Assembly: GCA_914767885.1 (NCBI GenBank)
Contig: CAJZBQ010000014.1
Span: 248,001-312,000 of the forward strand
Direction of reading: 5' to 3'
Source: Blepharisma stoltei
Taxonomy: Eukaryota > Ciliophora > Heterotrichea > Heterotrichida > Blepharismidae
Length of the DNA: 64,000 bases
Part shown: positions 1 through 10,059 of the stretch, piece by piece
How positions within the stretch are numbered: the stretch's first letter is position 1
Layout of the letters: each line of letters starts with the position of its first letter
The notes under the pieces: generated by a model
Databases searched by the model: none
Told to the model about the DNA's origin: nothing
What the model saw: only the letters and a program-made list of their open reading frames with translations
Translations under genes and position numbers: made by a program

Positions 1-1051
1 TTGAGTATGCTAGGATGGGAATGTTCAATGCCTAATTGAGAAGAAGGAGACTGATCAGATGATACAGACCAGACTTTGCTAATTATTTTGAGTTGGCTTG
101 CTTTAGAAAGAGTTGATGATACTGATTTTGGTGCTAGGCTGAAGCATTGGCTAGATCATGGGTTTGAAGAGCTTGGGGATACAGGAGGATGTGGAGTGGG
201 TGCTGTGACTCAAGAGGTAATATCGCATGAGAAATTTTTAGAGAGTCCTTGAATTGCTGCTTTAGAAAGTTTTTGTGAAGTGAATTAGGTTAGGATTATT
301 CAAAGTCAGGGGTTAGCCATATTGGTGACGCAATTACCAAAGAACTCCAGTATGGGAGGTTCAGCCGCTATTCAACTCGGTTTTTGTGAAGAGAAATTGC
401 AATTTAGCAAGAACTGGAGCTATAATGAGAACACATGGGCTTGGGATGATTGATTATGAGGACCTTGGAGCAGTAGTTAGAAGTGCAATTTTGATGGCCA
501 AGGCGACACATAGTGATCCTAGAAGTGTTGGGTCTGCTGTAGCTGTGTCAGTTTCAATTTCATTGATGCTAAAAGGGCTTAGAAATATAGAGCAAGTCCT
601 TGATATAGCATATGAAATTACCAGAAGAGCCATGGAGGATTACTTAAATCAATTAGATACCATGACTTCTTCAATAGCTGCAGAGCTTCAAAATATTTAT
701 CTTCAGCAAAAACCTAACATAATTTTAAGCTCTAACCCAGAAATCCTCAGAAAATACATCAGACCATCAATTGAAAATGACCTTATTCCTCTCGAAGAAG
801 AAGGTGATGGATACACTTATAAATGCATGGGAGTTGGTTTTTGAGGATTATCTCAAAATGATTACTCCACCATGATTAGACGCGTCATTACCGAAGGGGG
901 AGATGCAGATACAAATGCAGCTGTAGCTGGCTCTCTTCTAGGCTGCCGAATCGGCTACTCTCAGCTTCCCCAATCCCTTATCCTCCAACTAAAGCACCGA
1001 GTTTGGCTAGAAAACATAGCAGACCATCTGATTAATAAAATTTATCACTAA
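1..1051 (+). CDS. ADP-ribosylglycohydrolase (DraG/ADPRH family), 5' end outside window
   Basis: Frame 1 is open from base 1 with TGA as Trp. It carries the N-terminal metal-binding motif SDDTDQ and the C-terminal motif GGDADTNAAVAGSLLG, which together bind the two Mg2+ ions in this family; such enzymes remove ADP-ribose from proteins. The frame is interrupted at 263-404; deleting that segment between TTTAG repeats gives SPWIAALARTGAIMRT, with the conserved family block before the MRT. A TGA inside GVGF-W-GLSQND is read through. Stop is TAA at 1049-1051. The start codon lies left of the window. Family assignment is firm; the exact substrate linkage cannot be told. Confidence 0.9.
263..404. mobile_element. 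IES in ADP-ribosylglycohydrolase gene (142 bp)
   Basis: Bounded by TA within the repeat TTTAG (left 261-265, right 403-407). Removal joins GCT GCT T to TA GCA AGA and shifts back into the downstream frame (142 = 1 mod 3, as required). No recognisable terminal inverted repeat. Edge choice rests on frame and pointer; another join near 286 with an AAT repeat also keeps frame. Confidence 0.7.
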
Positions 1052-1055
1052 TATA

Positions 1056-1586
1056 TTAAATATCGTTAAATTCCTCTAACAACTGATCAACGATAACCTC
1101 TTTGTCAGCCGCTTTCCTCTGTGAATCAATTCCTCCTCTTTTTGATTTTTCATTTTCATCAAGGAAGTCAAAATCAAACTCAGGCTTCATATTAGGGAAA
1201 TTTGGCTTCTCAGTAAGCGGTGGCAATTTTGAAGGCGGCTTAGGAGGAGGCTGGAATGCTAGGGGTTTATTTATAGGAATGTTTTCATTTGTAGGCTCTA
1301 CAGTTGTAGATTTAAATTTTGGCTCTTCTGCTTCGATTCTTGTAGGGATTACTGGTTCCTTTTTGATAGAGATAATTGCAGGAGCTTTAGGTTCTTCAAG
1401 GTTGTCTCTGAAATCGGTAGGTTTCTTTTTCAAAACTTTTGCATTGGTCAATACAACAGCTTCTTCATCAGGGATTTCTTCATTTTTAGGCTTGCCTTTG
1501 TCATAATCTCCGCTTGAAAAAGTCTCTTTTTCAGTTACTTTAGGTGGCACTGCATTGGCATTATTTTTGCTTCCTCCACAACCCAT
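1056..1586 (-). CDS. putative N-myristoylated Pro/Lys/Glu-rich protein
   Basis: 176 aa starting MGCGGSKNNA, a strong N-myristoylation plus palmitoylation type start (Gly2, Cys3, Ser6), so probably membrane-anchored. The body is low complexity, with Pro-rich stretches (FQPPPKPPSKLPP) and an acidic/basic C-terminal part, and no domain I recognise. The stop TAA lies 4 bp from the stop of the convergent glycohydrolase gene. The antisense ORF at 1102-1506 is a shadow. Function unknown. Confidence 0.75.
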   Translation of the reverse strand: MGCGGSKNNANAVPPKVTEKETFSSGDYDKGKPKNEEIPDEEAVVLTNAKVLKKKPTDFRDNLEEPKAPAIISIKKEPVIPTRIEAEEPKFKSTTVEPTNENIPINKPLAFQPPPKPPSKLPPLTEKPNFPNMKPEFDFDFLDENEKSKRGGIDSQRKAADKEVIVDQLLEEFNDI

Positions 1587-1883
1587 ATACTTTTTAATAT
1601 TTAAAGCGTTTTCATATTGGTCATAGATAATATAACCCTGGATAGAGTTTGACTCTTATGTAAGCCATTTTTGGACTTTGAGGGTAGATAGCTTGGCAAA
1701 AAATTTGATATCTCCAACTGGGGTGAGAAACCGACTCGCTTATGAAAATTTTGAAATCCAGTTTTAGGGGCGCACTTTTGGTGGAAAATAAGAAGTCAAA
1801 ATAGTTATAATGCCGATCTATGCAGCTATATATCTATATTGATTTATGCCGTTTTAAATCCTCAATTTTTTTATTAACCAAAT

Positions 1884-3395
1884 ATGAGTAGTTCTGTCCA
1901 CGACGAGACAACTTTTGACTTATCAAAAGTTGAAGAATACCCTAAAAAAACTGTCAGCCATAAGATATCCTTGAAGGTTGACATGTCGAAGATACTTCCC
2001 AAAGGAACTATCAACAATTCTATCGAATACATCCGAAAAAAGCAGCTTAAGCTTGACCTAATTAATGCTGCAGTGGCATTTACATCAATCATGATTGTGT
2101 ACTACGAAGTAATTTTTAAACAGAGTGAAGAATTTTACTCAGAAAGTTCAAAATGCAATAGTGGAGAGTGCTGATTCACCAAAAACCGCAACGAAAGTAA
2201 CCAGTATGTAAATATAATGAGAACTATGAATATTGTCCTTACTACTGTTATATGTAAGTTTTAATCAGTGTGCTTAATTTACCAGCACTATCTTTATGAG
2301 CTCGATAAAAAAAAAATCCGTAAGCAAGTCCCTCCGAAAAGCTCACTAAAGAGTGCAAATCTTCTCAGGCCAATGCTGGTTGAAATGGTGATAATGGGGA
2401 TATTCTGTCCGCCTTATTTCGACACTACTTTTTCAGGGACTATGCTTAACGGATCATATGTATACTCATACGATATGATTATTGCAGTTATAACTATACT
2501 GAGGGTGTACCTTATTTTAAGAGTTTATACTCATTTTTCTATATGGCTTAGCAATGAGTCATTTAAAGAAGGCAAAAAACTTGGAGTTAACACTGATATT
2601 TTTTTCTCCTTAAAAGCTGATTTGAAGTATCAGCCACATCTTATTCTTTCTGCAGCTATTGGGACATTAGTTATCTGTATTGGATATGCGGTCAGAGATT
2701 TAGAAAGGCCATTTATTTCAGAAGCGAAATCAAAGTTAAATTTTGACTATTTGACTAATGGTTGGTGGATGACTGTGGTCACCATGACTACTGTAGGCTA
2801 TGGAGATGGGTACCCTTCTACTCATTTTGGAAGGGCGTTAATGCTTTTCACAGCCATTGCTGGATTGGTTATGGTCTCTTTATATGTCGTTACGTTAACT
2901 GTAGCTACAATGTTTAGCAAAGAAGAAACAAAAGCTTACTATATGATTAAAAAAGTTAAAGCCAATAGTGATGTAAGGCATAAAGCGTCTAACGTAATCA
3001 AAGCTACTTTCAAGCTAAAAGAAGCTTTGACGAGGAAAAAAGGGACAAATTATTTGAGGAGGGTTTTTGTATATGGAGCATTACTAAGAAGACATATACA
3101 TTATTTCAAAAGAGACACGAGTGTGGCGAATACGAGATATCTACCCCCTCCAGAAATGCTTGTGCAGTTAGAACAAAAGTTAATAACTGATATTGATGAT
3201 ATTCGGAAAGAAATCATTGATATTGATTATATTGGAGAAAGGCTGCAAGAGCTGATTGGAAATCAGCAAATTATGACGGAGCAGCTTGACAAAATTTTGA
3301 ACACGCAAAATTCCGTGGAAAAGTTAATGACGCAGCTGAACATTGAAAAATTGATAAGTGAGGATAAGGAGGAAATTGTGAATCAACTCACTTAA
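1884..3395 (+). CDS. SK-like (small-conductance Ca2+-activated) potassium channel
   Basis: 498 aa after removing one 15-nt intron and reading TGA as Trp. Several hydrophobic segments precede a pore with selectivity filter TVGYGDGYP followed by a long hydrophobic S6 (LFTAIAGLVMVSLYVVTLTV). Downstream of S6 a basic helix (HKASNVIKATFKLKEALTRK) sits where SK channels bind calmodulin, then a coiled-coil-like tail. This order (six TM, K+ filter, CaM-binding helix) is that of SK channels; ciliates have many of them, for membrane excitability and ciliary beat control. The start is the first ATG, after an AT-rich leader. Confidence 0.85.
2254..2268 (+). other. 15-nt intron in K+ channel gene
   Basis: GTAAGTTTTAATCAG. 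Removing it joins GTT ATA T to TG TGC TTA ATT, keeping the frame between the two channel exons; retaining it brings an in-frame stop. Confidence 0.95.
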
Positions 3396-3589
3396 GCTGA
3401 AAATTTATGTATTTTTCTTAATTATAGCTTAGAAAAATGATTTATAACATGCCAATCAATAAAGATTAAGCATTGCTATAGAGGTAAAAATGCTTATTTT
3501 ATATAAAAAATGAGTAGTGGGCACTATCTATACATTTTTCTTCTTTCGAATTGCCATATTTGTTTTAATCTAATTTATTAATATTCATT

Positions 3590-4531
3590 TTAATATTTTG
3601 GACTTGCATCAAAATTCAGCATGAAGCTAGGACTTTCAAACAGCGTAGAATATGGAGATTTGTTTTGATCAGGAGTTCTCAAACTGTAAGAATTCCCATT
3701 TGAGCTTGCTGCAGTATCTGTCAGAAAACTTGAAGTATAAAAAGCAGTTAAATTATTTTTCGGTGGAGGAGACACATCAGGACTAAACTGAAAACTTGTC
3801 TCCTCAGTCTCTAACTGAAACCTATAAACTTTACAGCTTGGTGTAGAGTCAACAAGAATTCTTTTCTTATTAGTCAAAGGAGTAGAAGGAGTATTTTCTT
3901 TATCATCGCCTGAGCAAACTTCTTGCTGATAAGCTTCCAAAGCTTCAGCTAAAATCTGCCTATGTGCATGCACACAATAAATATCGCTTCCCTCAGCTAT
4001 TTCATTTGCAGATTTACGACCCCTTTTCCTCCTCCCTAGATCTTCTAAAGGATGCTGTATACAAGTATGAGAATCATCATGACCATGACATCTGATAAGT
4101 AAATCATATTTACATGAGAGCTCAGGAATCACTTTTTTCATTGAAGAATTTCAATGATTTTTTATTGAATTGTCAGTTCTGCCTTGAAGGATTTTTGAAA
4201 TTTCTGCCCATCGGTTTCCAAGGGTTTTGTGATATAAGAATAATAGTCATTCTTCATGGACTGTCCAGGAATCGTTACGAATATGAGGGTTTAAGTGATT
4301 ATGCCAGCGTTCTCTGCATTGTTTTCCGATTCGGCCTGGGAGATGTCTTGCGATATAGCTCCACTTTTGAGGCCCAATTTTGTGTACGAGTTTGATTACT
4401 GCTGCATCTTCTTCTTCAGTTCAAGGGCCTGTTTTAATGCCCATTCCTGATGATTCATCAATAGTCCAGCTGTATCTTTTCCCTTTAGTTTTTCTAGTAG
4501 ATCTTTTATTTGAGTTTTCTAATGAATCCAT
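3590..4531 (-). CDS. R2R3-type Myb DNA-binding protein
   Basis: 313 aa with TGA as Trp. Residues about 33-140 hold two Myb repeats ([67 protein letters not shown]). Three of the canonical Myb tryptophans (GPW, HEEW, KNHW) are encoded by TGA, which is direct evidence for the code. A basic stretch RRKRGRK follows and could be a nuclear signal. The C-terminal half is Ser/Pro-rich. Similar proteins control cell-cycle or differentiation genes in plants, animals and protists. With TGA as stop, only the C-terminal 183 aa would be called. Confidence 0.92.
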
Positions 4532-4755
4532 TTTAATTTAAATAGATATGAAAGTTTAGAATAAAAGAGTTTTTAAATGGCTGGGTAGGGAAATAATCGG
4601 ATTTATTAATTAATTATTTTTAATTGAATTAAAACAGAGTCATATTATTAGCATGACTATTATAAATAAAGATTAAGAAGGAAGTTAATAAAATAATGCA
4701 TTATTTAATGATTGTTAATTCTTTCAGTCAGGATTCTACCACTCTTGAGGTAAGG

Positions 4756-6363
4756 CTAAATAGAAATTATAGAATTTTCCCTTATTTGGCGCTGTTTGCC
4801 CTTGATTTGGCCACTGGGAAAATTTTTGGTTAGACCAGTACCATATGGTTTGGTCAAAGCAAAAAATTTTCTCAGTGGGCAAATCAAAGGCAAACAGCAC
4901 CATCTATGGGAAAATTCTATACATGATTCAGGGCATCTCTTGCACAAATTCTTTCTTCTGGATTCATGGATAGGAGTCTACTGAGGAGATCAAGGCCAAG
5001 CTCATTAAATCCTGGAAATAGCCTTTCAAATGGTACAGGTGTTCATCTAGGAAAATCTTGGGAAAAGTAGCTTAAGCTTGATACTCCTGGCCAGCTAGAC
5101 TCATTGGGAGTCCCTAAAACCTTGAAAATAGTAAATAGCTGATCAATGTGATTTCTTCCAGGGAAAAGCGGAAACCCATTAATAAGCTCAGCCATGATGC
5201 AGCCAACAGACCACAAGTCAATTGCAGTATTATACACCTCGCAGCCTAAAATTATTTCAGGAGCCCTATACCACAATGTTTGTACAGAAGTTGTATAAGG
5301 CCGATAGGGTATTTGAAAAGCCCTTGCAAGTCCAAAATCTGCGATCTTTAAATCATTATTTGAGTCTAATAGAAGATTGTGAGGCTTGAGGTCTCTATGA
5401 AGTATTCTATGAGAGTGACAATAGTTTATAGCAGTTAAAAGCTGGATGAGGAATTTCTTCAGCATGTACTCAGATAAGGGGAGCTTGGTATTGTCGAGAA
5501 AGTGCCTAACATCTTGCTCTAGATTATTTATTTAAGTTTTATTATTTAAAAGCTCTCGGCATCGAATTTTGCGTTGCAAGCTCTCTGCTTCGTTCTCAGA
5601 CACCTTGCCGACCTCGATCTGGAGGGGAAAATCCGATCCATCTATCGGACAACCTGTTAGCCGAGTGTCGGGCTCCTCTAGGTCAGGCTTGGTTATTTCC
5701 TAGTGTGCAGACTAGGTCACCTACTGCGTGTAAACGCGTTGCCCTTCCAGAAAATTCGAAAAATTAAATCTTTGGCGAAGTTTCTAGCCAAGATGGAACT
5801 TCGTAGCCCTGGAAGCAATGCCTAATATCGCTGGGAAGTTGCCAAATTTGCCAAGAAGTGCCTCCTAGGCGGTGCTGGGCATTCCCTTTCCAACTCCGAA
5901 GAGCCATCTCCCCATAAGATAAAATCCTGATCTGAATGTTAACTTGCAGTCAGCAAGCCCGACATTGCTTTCCACAAGGATACACATTTCCAAATGCTAT
6001 CTCTCTTCCACAAGGCCCCATGACTCCCCGATTTCAGGCATTAAGAGTGCAGGTTGGATCGCCACCAATTAATATTATATCTTGCTCAAGGTACTCGAAA
6101 ATTAAATACAGCTTATTTTCTAAAATAAGGACATCTTGTAAGGACACTATACTTGGGTGAACAAGATCTCTGAGCAAGGATATTTCGCGGATAGTCTGAG
6201 CTGGGATTCCTTCTTTGTCTGTTTTAAAGACTGATTTTTTGAGAGCAACTATTGCATTAGTCTTAGTATCTTCAGCCTTGTAGACTTTTCCATAAGCGCC
6301 TTCTCCTAGTTTGCCAATTTTTTGATAGCGATCTTTGTCTCTTGTAATTGTAAGCCCACTCAT
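4756..6363 (-). CDS. cyclin-dependent kinase, interrupted by one SINE and one palindromic IES
   Basis: 295 aa after removing 5520-6087 and 4768-4919. It has the Gly loop [11 protein letters not shown] (CDK2 has Thr14 where this has Ala; Tyr15 is kept), the catalytic Lys in VALKK, a PSTAIRE-like helix written [20 protein letters not shown] and the activation segment [15 protein letters not shown], so an active CDK1/2-like kinase is expected. A TGA encodes the Trp of FPRWTP. The three exon blocks are in different frames, and the two deletions restore one frame exactly. The C-terminus after the IES is short (NHVISI). Which cell-cycle CDK it is cannot be told. Confidence 0.92.
4768..4919. mobile_element. 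palindromic IES in CDK gene (152 bp)
   Basis: Near-perfect inverted repeat over its full length: TATAGAATTTTCCC at one end and GGGAAAATTCTATA at the other, with matching inner arms (CAAATCAAAGGCAAACAG and counterpart). TA at 4768-4769 and 4920-4921. Removal of 152 bp restores the CDK frame to the TAG stop. Confidence 0.8.
5520..6087 (-). mobile_element. SINE-like retroposon in CDK exon
   Basis: 568 bp, GC-richer than its surroundings. Flanked by ATCTTGCTC (5511-5519 and 6079-6087); the repeat extends to about 14 bp with two mismatches. Read on the minus strand it starts AATTGGTGGCGATCC, which resembles the element at 62420 (GGCGAACCAACCTGCC), and ends in an AT-rich tail. It holds the shared core with CCAGAAAATTCGAAAAA. 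It lies in the same sense as the CDK. Removal of 568 bp (1 mod 3) gives [10 protein letters not shown]. Confidence 0.85.
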
Positions 6364-6422
6364 AGTTTATAAGGATATTTCAGTCGGACTTAAATCATAG
6401 TGGTTTGCTCATCGGATGAATC

Positions 6423-6849
6423 TAATCTTAACTATCTATAGCACGCTTAACGCCACTACCAGATTGCTCAAACAGAGTACCCCAACGCCGCTTTTGGGGT
6501 GAATTTCGCGCCATTTTCCTCAGGACATACCAAAGGTGTGGCCACCTCGGACTTTGTTCACCAATGAGGACGCCGCTCTTGAAGTTTGGGCTTCGACGAC
6601 TCTTCTCTGAACTCAACCTCAATGTCCTAGTCTCCTCTGCCTGGGGTCAGTGCACCCTTTTGGAAAATATCATTCCCTAAGGCCAGGAGTCCGGCAGGAA
6701 AAACCACCAACCTCTTGCTTTCCTGACATAACTGGAATAATGCCACCTGGGAAACCAAACCTCATAATTAAAATATGCAAGAGATAAATTCTCGCTCGAG
6801 AGACCAGCAAATTTGAGCTACCATATTTTAATTATCCATCAGATGAATC
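6423..6849 (-). mobile_element. SINE-like retroposon (hairpin-head type), intergenic
   Basis: 427 bp between duplications CATCGGATGAATC (6410-6422) and CATCAGATGAATC (6837-6849). On the minus strand the head is ATAATTAAAATATGG...CATATTTTAATTAT, a long outer stem, followed by GAGGTTTGGTTTCCC. Its body matches the element at 58520 (GGAAAATtCCATTACTTAAGGC type stretch and a block around GAATTTCGC). It sits just upstream of the CDK start. Confidence 0.82.
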
Positions 6850-7149
6850 AGCTTTACTTTTTACTCGTCTGATGATCATTTTAGTCTGCTCCATTTTTAC
6901 TAGTTAAACTTAAACTTATGATTTTTAAAGCCTTAAACTTATAGAAACTTGAAAGTCAACCGCTTTCTAGGAAATTATATTGATTTTATTTTAAGTTAAG
7001 CATTTTATGAATTGGCAAAGCAAAAATATTTTATTATATATAAACTAATAAAGCGCTGTGCTTCAAAAGCTAGAAATTAACGTTAAAAGCTGCAAGATAT
7101 TGCACCTAAAAAGCAAAAATAAATTCCCATTTGATAAAAGTTAATTAAT
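6850..7149. other. AT-rich spacer
   Basis: 300 bp between the retroposon and the PG-rich repeat gene; no ORF, RNA gene or repeat recognised. Likely contains the promoter of the downstream gene. Confidence 0.6.
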
Positions 7150-8403
7150 ATGCAAGGAGAAATCGCTCCAGCTTATACCATTCCAAGCAAACGAGAAAAT
7201 TTTTCTAGTACAGCAATTAAGATCGCTCCAGGCCCTGGAAACTATAATATATCGTCCGATTTTTATAATTTTGCAAAAAAGCACTCATTTCCCAAAGCAC
7301 CGAGATTAGAATTAAAGCCTCAAACTTTGATTCCAGGCCCAGGAGAATATAAAATCCCTGGAACAATTGGCAACGGCCCAAAAGCAGTTTTGCAAGGAAG
7401 GCATGAGACAGAATCAAACTTATTAACGCCAGGTCCAGGCCATTATTCCCCTAACCGTCTTGATGGCTTGCTAAGCTACAGTTTTGGAATGAAATTTGAA
7501 AAGAGAATAAAAAATGATTCTCCAGGTCCTGGGGCTTACGATACAAGAACAAAACAAAATAATTCTCCTAGGGCAATGTAAATCTTATTTAGATTTGGAT
7601 CTTCCAAAAAAGGATTTGGATCTTCAAGTGGAAGAGACTCTCCTGGGCCAGGATATTATCAAACTTTTACAGAAGCTACGTCACCGAAGATTGTGTTCGC
7701 TAAGTCTAAAAGAGATAAAGCAGATATACAGTCTGCAAGTCCAGGACCTGGGTATTATACTATATCTAGTGACTGGAGTCAATGCCCGAAAGCATTACTA
7801 CTTAGCAAGCCATCAGGTAGCTCAAAAAATTCTGAAATACCTGGACCAGGCACTTACTCTCCAAAAGTTCACGAAGAGTCTTTTTCTTATTCAATTGGCA
7901 ATGCTCAAAGAACAATGCTAGAGCCAAGAAGCATCACACCATCTCCAGGCCAGTATGATGCAAGAAAGGTATATGGATCTCCAGCTTATAGTTTAGGGAA
8001 AGGGAAAAGACTTAAATTACCAACATCCATAACCCCAGGGCCAGGACAATATTCTTCTAATCCACCTGAAGAAGGGGTCAAAATTACTATTGTAGGGAGA
8101 TATAATAATCCTGCACGTTCAGAATCCCCAGGACCAGCGCAGTATTCTCCAAATTCGACTGCCATTTTAGAAAAAACATCAGGGCCTATATTTGGGACTG
8201 AAAAAAGGCTTAAAGAAGAAAAAGAAGAAAAATGGCCTTCCCCTGGAGATTATGATATTAATCTCAGGAAAAAAGGCAAAGCATTTTCTTTTTCAAAAGA
8301 AAAAAGAGACAAAAGCTTAAAAGCAACGACGCCAGGGCCTGGACAATATACAATCGGAAGTACCCTAGGGAAAGCTGGACTTGCTGCAATTAATAATAAT
8401 TAA
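7150..8403 (+). CDS. PG-rich (STPGR/SHIPPO) repeat protein, axonemal type
   Basis: 412 aa after one 15-nt intron. About twelve copies of a PGPGxY-type motif (APGPGNY, IPGPGEY, TPGPGHY, SPGPGAY, SPGPGYY, TPSPGQY and so on) spaced about 30-40 aa apart, the hallmark of the sperm-tail PG-rich repeat family (ODF3/CIMAP), whose members line microtubules of cilia and sperm tails. In a ciliate it is probably a cilium or cortical microtubule protein. The exons are in different frames until the intron is removed. Stop is TAA. Confidence 0.9.
7578..7592 (+). other. 15-nt intron in PG-rich repeat gene
   Basis: GTAAATCTTATTTAG; removal joins AGG GCA AT to A TTT GGA TCT and keeps the repeat pattern running across the junction. 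Confidence 0.95.
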
Positions 8404-8437
8404 TTTAATTTATCGGGAATAAAATTTATTTTATCAA

Positions 8438-9613
8438 TTAAATGTGATTTATATAGCTTTTTAAAAGCCTTGCAATCTTTTCTGAGTTTATAGAGTTTTC
8501 TTTTTGTTTTAGGTCGCAGTATTCTAATTTTTTAGCAATTTCTTGTTCTTTGAGTTTTAAATGAAATTCTTTGAGGTTTATTTCTGTGGATTTTCTGAAA
8601 ATGCTTTTTGCTTTCTCTTCGAGCTCATTTTTTTCTTTTTCTATCAGTGTTAGCTTTTTAGGTGCTTGCTTTATCAATTTTTCTATATTTGGAACTGTAA
8701 TTCATCGATTTTGTTTTCTTATTTTAGCTTTCTTTTCTGATTCTTTATTTTTATTGCTTTCACTTATTATGCTCTCTTTTATTAAAGGGTGTATACACTT
8801 TTCATCTTCTTTTGATGAAAAGCAACTGCTATTATGAATATTTTCAAAGCCAATAGAAGCCGAAGCGTCTGCTTTATCTTGCAAATTAAGGCTGCTGCTA
8901 ATCGCATTTTGCTTTGGAATTGAATGATCAAGAGAAGTCCTTTCTGAAATATTAAAAAATGTAGACATCTTTTTATTCTCACATAATGGAAATAGGAAAA
9001 TACCATCTTGATTTTCTATTCCAAGTTTGGTTGAAATCAGTTCTTGGAGTAAAGCTTTAACAGATCTGTATATTTCCTTTTTAGCGTGAATTAGCTGGCG
9101 ATTTTGCTTTTGAAAAATAGCTTTTTCTTTTATCAATTTTTTTCATTCATTTGACAATTTTTGCTCTTCTTCTGAATAAAAAGTGTCAGAACTACTTATC
9201 CCATTATCTTTTAAATTTTTGGAAATAATCACTTGCTTATTAATAAATTTTGTAATATTGTTTTTGAAAACTCAAAAAAGGAATAGTAATATTGGAAAAA
9301 TATGAAAGGAAGTTAATGATGATTCATAAGAGCTATTTAAACTGCGATTTGTCGTATTCTCACTTAAAAAACTATTATGTGAGTTGCAATTTCTATTCTT
9401 TAATTCCATAAATGCATTGAAACTGGATGTCATCTGATTAATATAATCTTCCATTCAATCCAAGCAATCTAAGTTGCATTTGCAATTACTATTCACTTTG
9501 GAAAATGTAACCTTCGCGTGATATATATCAATGTCTATATCAATTTCTTTAATTATCTCATTGCTGTTTGAATTTGTGAAGAAAATTGCAGTGTCGCTTT
9601 TGCTTTGATTCAT
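8438..9613 (-). CDS. coiled-coil protein with a possible membrane segment
   Basis: 391 aa in a single frame with several TGA codons read as Trp (LDW-MEDY, LFW-VFKNN, NEW-KKLIKE, NRW-ITVPN). A hydrophobic stretch FHIFPILLFLFWVF around residue 110 may span a membrane. The rest is rich in Lys, Glu and Ser, with heptad-like segments at the N-terminal middle and C-terminal 90 residues. No domain recognised. The ATG at 9611-9613 is about 14 bp from the edge of the pogo-like element, so the element may sit in its 5' region. Confidence 0.75.
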
Positions 9614-9839
9614 TTATTATTTTTATTACTCCCCCCATTTAATAGCGGACGAAATCAATTTTTTTTTCCCTAAAATGGAGCCTTAGGTACCATTTAATAA
9701 CGGAAATTTCTTTACTATAAAAAATTTTAAATTATATAAGATAATCGTTCATTATAAATTTACTAGATCTAATGAAATAACGATAGGAATAGTTAGATAG
9801 AATTCATTTAAGCGCAAAGGCATTAAAAACTTATGAGAG

Positions 9840-10059
9840 CTAATAATATGCATCTGGCTTTCTTTTCTTTAAACCTTGATCTCCCCTTTTCAATTGATGA
9901 ATGTCTTTTACTAATTCGCCGACACTTGACTTTGATACATTGAACTTGTAGGCTACATCTTCATATGAAAGACCTTCATTTTGATGATTCAGGTAGTATT
10001 GTGCAATAACTAGCTTATCACCAGCTGTTAGTCTTTTCTCTTTCTGGTTTCTCCATTCA
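9840..10059 (-). pseudogene. transposase N-terminal HTH fragment (pogo/CENP-B type)
   Basis: Reads KEKRLTAGDKLVIAQYY and YEDVAYKFNVSKSSVGELV, a typical DNA-binding helix-turn-helix of pogo and CENP-B proteins, then stops at TAG (9840-9842). No DDE catalytic domain follows. The upstream end is cut by the retroposon at 10060-10657; beyond it (10658-10680) no start codon is in frame, so this is a decayed fragment. Confidence 0.7.

Noticed and set aside
4796-4984. Mirror-image ORFs on both strands
   Set aside because: Product of the palindromic IES; the two strands encode nearly the same peptide because the DNA is a foldback.
5520-6087. Long introns in place of retroposon insertions
   Set aside because: The insertions lack GT...AG limits at the frame-restoring points, have target-site duplications, and all clear introns here are 15 nt. 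RNA removal is still not fully excluded.
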